Shown here in pieces: positions 56,301-64,000 of a DNA stretch of 64,000 nucleotides. A program made the translations under genes and the position numbers. The DNA is taken from positions 4,340,920 through 4,404,919 of the forward strand of contig CM034601.1 of assembly GCA_020091685.1 (NCBI GenBank), written 5' to 3'. The notes under the pieces were generated by a model that saw nothing but the letters and a program-made list of their open reading frames with translations, had not been told where the DNA came from and ran no database searches. Position 1 is the stretch's first letter, and each line of letters opens with the position of its first letter. The stretch is from Lutjanus erythropterus. Lineage: Eukaryota; Chordata; Actinopteri; Lutjaniformes; Lutjanidae.

Positions 56301-56699
56301 TTCAAGAAATTTAACACTAATGGTTAAAACTATAAATAATAATTACAAATATAAATGCCCATGTTCTGAATAGACACTTACCAGAACTATCATTTGAATT
56401 TTGGAACATAAAATAACAGCCTTAACAAATTATTAATGAGGCCTTATTTTAGACCGGGGGATGTTTTCAAATGACCTCGACTGTACCAGTGATATCATTT
56501 GCCTTAGAATAAATCTTATTTAGCGTGTTTGCAAGAGCCAAAGCATTGTTCTTCATGTTTTAGTTTGTCTGGCGGCTAATCTGAGCATCTGCTCTCCACA
56601 TTTTCAGGAGAGCAGCTGCTCAGGAACCAAGAACAACCTCCAAGCTGCAACCCACACGCTACCTTTTCTTTTGTAGCGATGTAGTCATTTTAATACCCA
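56301..56699. other. AT-rich stretch, no gene seen
   Basis: Nothing recognised. Confidence 0.35.
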
Positions 56700-56945
56700 G
56701 GCTCGCCTCCTGACGTGCAAATGTTCCCCCAAAACAAGTTCCCTGCTGACACTGTTTTGCGGCGGCACCATCGTTGCATCCTGGGCTTAGCGCCACCCGA
56801 GACAGTGATTGTGATTGGTTTGAAGAAATGCAAAAAAAGGCGGGGCGTTTTTTTCCCCTATAGTAGAAATGTGGATGTGTGGAACCAGACCTTTTTCCAG
56901 CGGTCTGGGTATGTGAGACTGTGTTTCAGTTTAGTAGGAAGATAA
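56700..56945. mobile_element. Probable non-autonomous DNA transposon fragment
   Basis: ccccaaaacaagttccctgc, gcggcggcaccatcgttgca, gggcttagcgccacccgaga, gtgattgtgattggtttgaa, gaaatgcaaaaaaaggcggg and ggaaccagacctttttccag follow the order of a well-spread fish repeat as I recall it. No second copy in the window. Confidence 0.55.
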
Positions 56946-57209
56946 GGCAAGTGCGTCACGGTCACTGACCTCATTATTCTGGGGGGTTGCAACAAAAAAC
57001 CACTGAGGTAGACCACCGAGGAGGGTTTGCTCTGCATCTGCAACATAATCTCATGGGATGGCGTAGAAATAGCCTGCTACTTTTAAGGACATTTCACATG
57101 ATTTGTGACTTGTCTTGTTATTTTAAGCTTTTAGGACACTATTTAGTCTGCCACATTTTATGAGTTTTGAGCATAGTAACAATAGTCAGGTGACCTCATG
57201 GTGATCTTT
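56946..57209. other. Unique stretch, no gene seen
   Basis: Nothing recognised beyond the possible MITE right part noted at 56979-56994. Confidence 0.35.
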
Positions 57210-57445
57210 GACATCCATTCAGACAGAATTCCACCAGTCTCGTCTGGACTTTGGTTGAGGTTCTTGACATTTCACCTTTTGTCTGAGAGACCTCCTCAGT
57301 TCTAACTGGGGGGTGTTCCAGGTATTCAACCTCTTTTAGGGTCATTAACACCTTGGGAGTCACTGACCCACCCAGCCATCATGTGGATAGTTAGAGTCAC
57401 CTGAGTTGGGCCAATCGCAACTGTTTTTTTTTAATGTGGAACAGG
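57210..57445. repeat. Probable dispersed-repeat fragment
   Basis: ttgtctgagagacctcctca, gttctaactggggggtgttc, caggtattcaacctctttta and gggtcattaacaccttggga match in order a repeat I remember in fish; class unknown to me. No second copy in the window. Confidence 0.45.
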
Positions 57446-58250
57446 TTATATACGATCATTGACAAAGACGCATCACTGGCCCAAATTTGAAAAGTTACAT
57501 GTCACACATTTTGCTGCTCTGATTGGTTGTAGGTCTATCCAATTTACATCCAGTCAGTAGGTCCATCCAGCAAGTCACCTCAGACTCATGGAACTCAAAT
57601 GTGAAACTTGGCATTATATATGAATCAAGGTTCTGTTATTGGCGATTTCTTGTCTCAAATGTTTTCAGATACACATTTCTGTGAACTGCTTAGTGTGCAG
57701 AAATGATCACAACCAGGCTGCTGCTTCAAAACCCACCAAGCACTGCTATTAGTGATGGGGAAAGCAGTTGTTTTCATTGTTTAGAATCACTGGAGTAAGT
57801 TCATTAAAAAGATTCATTCACCAGGTCTTTCAGTGTTGCCACATTGCCACAGTCTGTGACAGATAAGCTGTTCTACATATAATTTTTGCTACGTGAAATG
57901 AAAAAACTTTGAAGCTCAGTGGCAACTGGTATAGTGTGATCTGAATAACATGCAGTCTGTAAAGGCCATTAGCAGGGACTGGACTTTCAGTCTTGTTATT
58001 TCAGTGGTCAGTCTGCTGCTGACGGGGAGCAGAAGCGGGGAGCTGCTCTGGATGAGTCAACGGTCTCCAGAGCATCAGGAGGGTGATGAGACTCAGCTGA
58101 ATATATATGAGCTCATCTGAAATTCAGGTTTGAGTTCAGGGGATGGCCAGGGAAAAGGTCAGTGTCATCAAACCTGGACTGGACACATTTTGTTCTCAGA
58201 CCTTTTGTCAGTGACAGAAAAGGAAGAGTTTGTGCTAGAGGTCTGCGAGT
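57446..58250. other. Unique stretch, no gene seen
   Basis: The frame at 58130-58681 starts here and crosses the poly(C) run; I see no domain in it. Confidence 0.35.
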
Positions 58251-58266
58251 CCCCCCCCCCCCCCCC
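58251..58266. repeat. Poly(C) run, 16 bases
   Basis: An uninterrupted C run; on the minus strand a 16-base G run with G-quadruplex potential. Confidence 0.95.
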
Positions 58267-58514
58267 AACGGCCCCCGGCACACTGAGTCAATTAGGGCCA
58301 GGTTCAGGTTTAAAAAGAAAATCAAAAAACAACAAAAAAAATTCATTTAACTTCTCTCCTTTCATTGTGCTCATGTATGCTATGCACATAGCACACTGTA
58401 TGAAATTTCCTGTATTTGATTACCACTGCAAACAACAAGGGTCACGTGCAATGCAAAGAACGGTAGGCATGAATATTTATTTGCTTCTGCATCATAACTT
58501 GGCTATATTCTCTA
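58267..58514. other. Unique stretch, no gene seen
   Basis: A-rich patch at about 58311-58341. Nothing else. Confidence 0.35.
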
Positions 58515-58615
58515 CTGCAGTGGTTGTAAAACCTTTTGTGCCCAAGGCACACCAAAGGGCAAGCCGTAGTCTCAAGGCACACCTGTATTTATATCCATGC
58601 AAAATAGCTTCTACA
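58515..58615. mobile_element. Probable hAT-type element end
   Basis: ctgcagtggttgtaaaacct, tttgtgcccaaggcacacca and tctcaaggcacacctgtatt resemble the CAGTGGTT...AACTTTT end of a fish hAT element. The opposite end is not seen. Confidence 0.4.
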
Positions 58616-59369
58616 AGCAACCTAAGCGACAGAGGAAACAGCCGACTAGCCAGTCAGAAGCAGAAGTCAAGGAGTGCATGATGGGAAAAGGCTTAGAAGA
58701 TGCCAAATCTCTGAAACCCTGATAAGGATTCATCTCTGCAAAGTTACCAGGACTGCAGTTATTTTATTTTTCATCCTGACAACTGCAAGTTGACAGTAAA
58801 GATATTCAGTAAAGTTGTTGAGTCTGGTTTAGACATTTGTCAAAGTAGCAGAGTAGCAAACATAGAGGGCTCTGACAGACTGGTCCCAGTCAAAATAATG
58901 AATAACTATGCTGTTTTTTTCCCCATTGGGCTAAAAGCCAGTCTGAACGAGGCCCAGGCCCTACGCAGACATGGAATTTGCTGGTTTTATTTGTCTATAA
59001 AACAAATAGCCTTTGGGCTTTTAAACATAGGCATACATTCTACAAATGCTGTATCCAAACAAAACAGGACTGTCATAGATGGAGCTGCAATGCTCTCGTG
59101 ATATTTAAAAAGAGACTGTATTAAAATCTGAATACTCAGACAATATTAAGATGTGTTCTTAGCCACATATGGCCACAGGCTTTTAGCGTTGTGTACATGA
59201 ATGTGTCCTGGGCCACAATGAAGGACCACCATCTTAACCAACATCCTCTGTATAAGCGAAGCACATCTTTTAACCAGCGGCTTCATCTTAAAATACCAAA
59301 TGACAAATAAAAGCCATAACAATGGAATGGAATCTGTATCGTTTTGATTTTGCCTTCATGCACAGGTCT
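58616..59369. other. Unique stretch, no gene seen
   Basis: The frame at 58790-59101 has no domain. 59160-59300 (cacatatggccacaggcttt, gggccacaatgaaggaccac) is non-repetitive and may be conserved, but nothing more can be said. Confidence 0.3.
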
Positions 59370-59622
59370 TTCAGACTTCTTCTTTTAATTTTCAGCAGAC
59401 TCGGCACAGGAAGCGCATTGCTTCCTTCCCCTGGTTAAAATGCATTTGGTCTTTGCAAAAGGAAATGATCTATGCTTTTTTTTTTCTTTTTTGCATGCAG
59501 AGCGTTGAGATCTGATCACAAGTGGTCACTCAAGATGCCAGGTGTGAACTGACATACTTAAAGCTGTCCACTTGTGATCAGATCACCTGAGATGCATGTT
59601 AATGCAATTTGTAATCAGGGCC
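59370..59622 (-). mobile_element. DNA-transposon-like element family Z, inverted partial copy
   Basis: On the minus strand it begins ggccctgattacaaattgca and continues gtgatctgatcacaagtgga, matching the left end of the copy at 21329 (ggccctatttacattgggaa and ggtgatccaatcgcaagtgg). It then shares tcatttccttttgcaaagac, caaatgc, gcaatgcgcttcc and agtctgctg. Near its end it has its own inverted pair gatctgatcacaagtggtca (59511-59530) / tgtccacttgtgatcagatc (59566-59585). The far terminus is missing. Confidence 0.72.
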
Positions 59623-59689
59623 TTAGGTTTGGTATAGAATGAAAATTACAGGTGTTATGAGCAACAATAACACAGGTGTGGATCTATTC

Positions 59690-59835
59690 AAGTGTCCATG
59701 GCATGGTAAGCCATGGCAATGTGACAGTGAACCACCATGGACAAAAGAGGGACCCTGAAACTGAATCATTAATTTCATTATACACTTTTGCTTTTCCTGT
59801 GTCTTCAGTGAAAAATACCTGTATGACCATAATGA
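59690..59835. mobile_element. Dispersed repeat family Y, copy 2
   Basis: Aligns with 12455-12605: ggcaatgtgacagtgaacca, gggaccctgaaactgaat, cttttgcttttcctgtgtct and cagtgaaaaata. The frames here on both strands (59676-59906 plus, 59684-59890 minus) are shadows. Confidence 0.6.
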
Positions 59836-60539
59836 GCACGGGGAACACTTGCCTGCTCTTCTGTGATCCAGTAATAAATATACTGATCAATTCATGCAGA
59901 ACATAGATTGTCTTGTTTCATACAATCCGGGAGACTCTAATAGAAATTGGTTGTGGATTTTTATTTATTTCCTAAGTGGTTTTGAGCACTAAACATTTTG
60001 GGAGGGAGAACGTTGTTTTGTGTTTTGGGAGTACGTTGTAGGTAGAATGATCTGATGTAAGAAAAATTCCCCCAGCAATATTTTGTGGACTGTTAAACTG
60101 ATATTGTCTGTCTGCATTTATTACAATGAAAAAAAAAACATATAAAACAAGTAATGCATTGAAGTTGTCTCAGCACATTACATAAATGTTCCAACTTATA
60201 TATGATTGCCTTTTTGACTTGTATGGACAATTGTCTTGGTTGCTTTTTCAAACATGAAGCCGACGTATATAATTGGCATCACATTTATGTAATGAAGTGT
60301 CTGAAACAGCCTTCTGACTGTCAAGATGCGTTGGTTCTCACTGTAAGGAGCAGAACACAAGCAGCGGGGACTAAAACTAATTTCCTTTCCCTGGTGATTC
60401 TGTTTGAATAGATGACGATAAGGATAATTGTGAGTGAGAGCTGAAGACTGGAAGCAAACTGGGAGCATGAGGGTGCAAATGTCACTCAGATCATACTGTA
60501 TCCCGCAGGGGAACACTGCCCTTTCATGATGGATCACGG
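59836..60539. other. Unique AT-rich stretch, no gene seen
   Basis: An A run lies at about 60128-60139. The minus-strand frame at 60196-60537 (113 codons) has no recognisable domain. Confidence 0.4.
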
Positions 60540-60815
60540 TAAGCTCTATTATGATCGGCCGTGGCTAAACTGAGAGGAAGCAAGTCCTGTGGAGTCCTGC
60601 AGGAAGGGAAAAAGCAGGAAGAAAATGAACTAACATGAAAGCTGGGTAAGGAAAATTGCAACTGACTCCCGCCATATTGTATAAAATGGAAGGAAATTTG
60701 TTAAGGGTGGTATTGAATTAAAATTGTTATTCAATCAATGTGACATAAGAGCCCTTGACAGTGTGTAATTGCAATCAGTTGAATTGCTTAATTCAAACGG
60801 AGAGCCGTGGGGAGC
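60540..60815. promoter_or_regulatory. Possible conserved non-coding element
   Basis: Unique block with tattatgatcggccgtggct, gtattgaattaaaattgtta, ttcaatcaatgtgacataag and ttgaattgcttaattcaaac (a near-palindrome, ttgaattgcttaattcaa). Homeobox-like words and even composition; inference only. Confidence 0.27.
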
Positions 60816-60824
60816 CACAATTTG

Positions 60825-60888
60825 CAGAGAGAGACAGAGGAGAGAGGGCAAATAAGAGAAAGAAAGAAAGAGAGCGCAAGTAGAGAGA
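60825..60888. repeat. Purine-rich (GA/GAAA) tract
   Basis: gagagagacagaggagagag and gagaaagaaagaaagagagc, almost only A and G on the plus strand. Confidence 0.85.
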
Positions 60889-62389
60889 TTTTATTTACTT
60901 TATCCTAACTACCTCTAACTATGTTTACATCAGGCTGAACAATTAATTAAATCTGAATCCTGATTTTATTCTGAGCTAATGTGCCAACATGATATGTTCA
61001 GAGTGACTTCTAAAAGTGCTACAAAAAACATACACTAATATTTTACTCTTTGTTTCAGACTTGAGGTCAGATGAATTTTAGACGTCTTCCTAGCTGTTCT
61101 GAGGTTCCCAGCTATCGCTTCCAGATGCTTCATTCTCGTCTGTTCCTTGTTGTTTTAGGAGATGAAGTCATTACTGAGAGACTGTTTTCACACACAAACA
61201 CTGACTGATTGCTTGTTCAAATTATGTATTTCCTCGGCGACAAGTGCGTGGAGTGGTCGGCTTTCACATTTGGTGTGGATCCAACCCCGTCTCCCAGAAA
61301 TTACATTTGTACATTACAAAGCTGTTGTACTAATTCATAATGTGGTGACAAATGTAATTGCTGGATTATGTTCAGAGACATGAAAAATGTTGCCAGTTAA
61401 CATTTAACGGATTTTCAGTGTAGGACTGGCGTCGTGATGGCTGACCGTCATCGATCACTGAGCCCTCATTGTAATTTAAAACCCTTCTGTATTTGACGTA
61501 GTGTGTCCCCTCAGAGTTGCCATAGAGTTGTTGCCTAAATTATGTTTTTGAAACGTGGGAGACAAAATTAAAAGGAGCTGTTGCTCCTTGTTACATCTCC
61601 ATGTTGTGTTTCTTATTTTCTTTTTAAACACAGTTAAGTTACAGACGTGGTGCTGAGACAAAGACCATTTTAGACCCAACCCTAGTTCAGTATCAACAGT
61701 TTTACAAATTGCCAGGTACATTAAAGGGCAGATACTCTTCTTTTTATATCGTTCTGTAGCTACAGTAGGGTTCAGCTGCTCAGCTTCAACTATTGCTTAT
61801 TTAATTACATAAGTTCCCTGATGGATAGATAGCTCTAGCTCAATTGTTGCTAAAGTAGGTAACTGTAACTTCTAGCTGTTAGCTGCCATTAGCAGCCAAC
61901 AGAACTGGACTCAGCGGCGTCACAGCGAACACAACCGCTCACCCAAACAAACACAACCTCTGAGACTGGCAGGGAATACAGTCCCAAGGTTGTTTGCTGA
62001 GTGTCCGTAAGGAAAGACAGCTTTAATTGTTGCTTAAGTAACTCAGCTAACTGCTGTAAGCTTGGTTAGCTGTGACTCACCCCCGGGGTGCTGGGAGACA
62101 AATCCAGAAAAAAAAACACCTCATTGCTTTAGCCTATTCCTCATCAAGCTGGCCTCCATTGGCCTCTGAGGCTGTTTTGGTTCCAGTCTGGCCGTGTTCA
62201 CTGTGAACTCTCTCCCTCCTAGCATTGCATCCATCCATCCATCTGCATGGAATTTGTGTTTGTTCACATTCAACTGCACCCTTTCACTGACTTTGTATGC
62301 AACCATGCTGACACTGATGCTCAAATATATGCTTCGTGTTCAGTCTGAACACACATTCTACTTCCCCAAATGCACCGATGTCTTGGGGT
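60889..62389. other. Unique stretch, no gene seen
   Basis: Frames at 61162-61383, 61476-61721 (minus) and 62121-62324 (minus) lack domains. 61850-62100 with gctgttagctgccattagca may be a repeat fragment. A ccatccatccat word lies at 62229-62241. Confidence 0.35.
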
Positions 62390-62418
62390 AAAAAAAAAAA
62401 AAGAAAAAAAAGAAAAAA
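62390..62418. repeat. A-rich low-complexity run
   Basis: Poly(A) with three single G interruptions. Confidence 0.9.
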
Positions 62419-62521
62419 GCCTTGAGTGCGGGAAATAATTTCCGCCCAAGTGTTCAAAAGGCCCCAAGAATAAATGTCGCTCTACATCTTAAATGAAGCA
62501 TGAGCTGCTGCAGTGAAAAAA
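62419..62521. other. Short unique spacer
   Basis: Nothing recognised. Confidence 0.4.
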
Positions 62522-62544
62522 ATGTATGTATGTATGTATGTATG
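62522..62544. repeat. (ATGT)n tetranucleotide repeat, about 5-6 units
   Basis: atgtatgtatgtatgtatgt, perfect. Confidence 0.93.
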
Positions 62545-62939
62545 AAAGGATAACGTAGTTCATTTTGGATTACAGATATTATCCAGAAACCTATAAGCAT
62601 GTGTGGTGAGAACCTTTTACTGCATAGACAAATTATTTTCCAAAGAGACATGTTGGAGGAGAAAATTGGTGATGGCGATGTGAAGTGGTTCAATTCTCTT
62701 ATTCATATGTACCATAGTGTATAATCAAACATTAAAAATGGAGCCTATTATGGCACTTAGCAGGCCACAGAGAGGCTGTTTAAAACATTTGCTGAGTGCG
62801 TGAGAGATAAGAAGACAAAGAGGATAGAGAGCAGTGAGACAGAAGCAAAGCGCAAATCATAGAGGAACGAGAGTTTCATCAGAGATCCAGAAGGAACCGG
62901 AGAAAAAAAAAGAACGGCGAAGGGGAGGAGAAAAAACCA
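62545..62939. other. AT- then purine-rich stretch, no gene seen
   Basis: Purine-rich from about 62800 to 62940. No gene or repeat supported. Confidence 0.35.
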
Positions 62940-63150
62940 AGTAGCTCTCTGTTCCGTCCTTTCATTATTTCATCCAGTTTTCAGCGAGGGGAGAGTCTTG
63001 TGATTGAAATAATACATTTGGAGCGTTAGTAATGCCACCTTAAGTGCTGCTGGAGGAGTCGGGAGAATTAATCGCTCCCCCCTTTGTCTCGATCTCGGCC
63101 AATCACATTACCCCTTGATTTATGAAACAACAGGCCAGAATGCCACCATA
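62940..63150. promoter_or_regulatory. Possible conserved non-coding element
   Basis: Unique block with tttcattatttcatccagtt, gtgattgaaataatacattt, ggagcgttagtaatgccacc, gggagaattaatcgctcccc (an imperfect palindrome around ttaat) and cggccaatcacattacccct, a CCAAT-type word. The combination of homeobox-like cores with GC-richer parts is enhancer-like. Conservation untested. Confidence 0.33.
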
Positions 63151-63835
63151 ACCTTGAGACCAAGAAACTAAAACTGGATCTTTGTGGAACTCCAAAAGGA
63201 AAAACAATAACTTTTGAATCAGAATTTTAATGAATCTTTATTTTCATGTTGTTTTTGGATGTCTTTGGATGCAATCTTTTAGATTCTCAAAGGGGCTATA
63301 TTAAAAATTTTATTCTAAAACATTCAAAAATTAACTAAAATTATCAGCAGAACGTGAGGAAATAAATTGCAGAGATATTTACTGATATTAGCAAGCTAAT
63401 CAGGTAGCTTTGGCCCGTTCTGTCTTAAATTCCTATATTCTTATTTAGATTATATATCTGATAGTTGGCCAATTCTTACATATAGTACCTTGAAACTTCC
63501 TTTGGTTTAGTTTTATTCACCCATAAAAACAGTAAAACACAAGAAAACAAAATAAAAATGTAAAATAATGAAAATCAAGAAGTACCTTGTGTCAACTGTG
63601 CCTGCTGATAAATCGGTGGACACTCAACTACAACTGCATCTTGCTTATACCATGTTGTGCTTCTCAGTGTTTAATTAACATGAAATTAGATGGGCAGAGA
63701 AATCATGTTTCTTGCAACACTGTCATTTAGCTTTATGTTCTGAAATTTATTAAATACTCTGTATCTAATTGTGTGACCATGGCAACCACACGAACTACTT
63801 ATTTTTAAATTTAATTTAACTTTGTCTCTCTTTTT
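63151..63835. other. AT-rich stretch, no gene seen
   Basis: Nothing recognised. T run at about 63830-63838. Confidence 0.4.
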
Positions 63836-63930
63836 TTTTGCCTTTATTGAATAGTTGACAGAAGACAGAATGAAACTTGTGGAAAAAGCAAGTGAGAAGC
63901 AACAAAGGTTCCCAGCTGGGAGGCATCAGG
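63836..63930. repeat. Possible dispersed-repeat fragment
   Basis: gcctttattgaatagttgac, agaagacagaatgaaacttg and gaagcaacaaaggttcccag resemble in order a fish repeat (tttattggatagttgacag type) that I remember. Highly decayed. Confidence 0.35.
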
Positions 63931-64000
63931 TTCTGATTTTTACCTTCGGTTATTTCCAGGCCACTATCATTCAGCCGGAAAGCAGCAGTGCTGTGGTGAC
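63931..64000. other. End of window, unique
   Basis: Seventy bases with nothing recognised; cut by the window edge. Confidence 0.35.

Noticed and set aside
58130-58681. Plus-strand frame of 183 codons
   Set aside because: It crosses a 16-base poly(C) run and an A-rich patch and runs into a hAT-like end. No domain and no homology that I recognise.
63836-63930. tRNA-derived SINE with A and B boxes
   Set aside because: I see no convincing A box or B box, only a decayed resemblance to a remembered repeat.

Overview
The window looks like a stretch of teleost (ray-finned fish) nuclear DNA that holds no recognisable protein-coding gene. Four things point to a fish: long (CA)n/(GT)n microsatellites, AT-rich unique sequence, degenerate L2-like and other non-LTR retrotransposon pieces, and many short non-autonomous DNA transposons of types I remember as common in spiny-rayed fish. 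No open reading frame exceeds about 225 codons. The longer ones fall in purine/pyrimidine-biased or microsatellite DNA, or run through transposon remnants. The best reading is an intergenic gene desert or a very large intron. I saw no rRNA, tRNA, known microRNA or CRISPR array by eye.

Layout. 0-9 kb: a decayed L2-like LINE (345-1425), a purine-rich tract, two GC-richer unique blocks, two hAT-like elements (5771-6139, 6562-6841) and an antisense LINE remnant with recognisable reverse transcriptase motifs (7565-8275). 10-20 kb: mostly unique sequence with fragments of dispersed repeats (11.0-11.6, 12.2-13.1, 16.6-16.9, 19.3 kb). 20.8-21.8 kb: a large imperfect inverted repeat around a poly(A) spacer, directly followed by another DNA-transposon-like element. 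23.0-34.1 kb: a MITE, two palindromic MITEs with perfect 8-bp target-site duplications (27.9 and 30.7 kb) and two further copies of the repeat seen at 11 kb. 34.5-42.1 kb: a TATA/CCAAT-like spot, a possible regulatory block (41.04-41.68 kb) and a complete element flanked by TTAA (41738-42070). 43.1-44.1 kb: an element with about 115-bp terminal inverted repeats that encloses two other transposon pieces. 45.7-48.4 kb: a dense cluster of long CA/GT arrays. 48-64 kb: unique DNA with more repeat fragments, several of them second copies of families seen earlier in the window.

The parts do not work together as a pathway. The coherent story is genomic: repeated insertion and nesting of transposons in a fish intergenic region, with unique blocks between them (for example 41.04-41.68, 51.96-52.26 and 62.94-63.15 kb) whose even composition and homeobox/POU-like words suggest, without proving, conserved regulatory elements. 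Calls marked as dispersed repeats rest either on two or more copies inside this window, which can be checked directly, or on memory of fish repeat families, which is weaker; each entry says which. I found no undescribed biological system that I can support.
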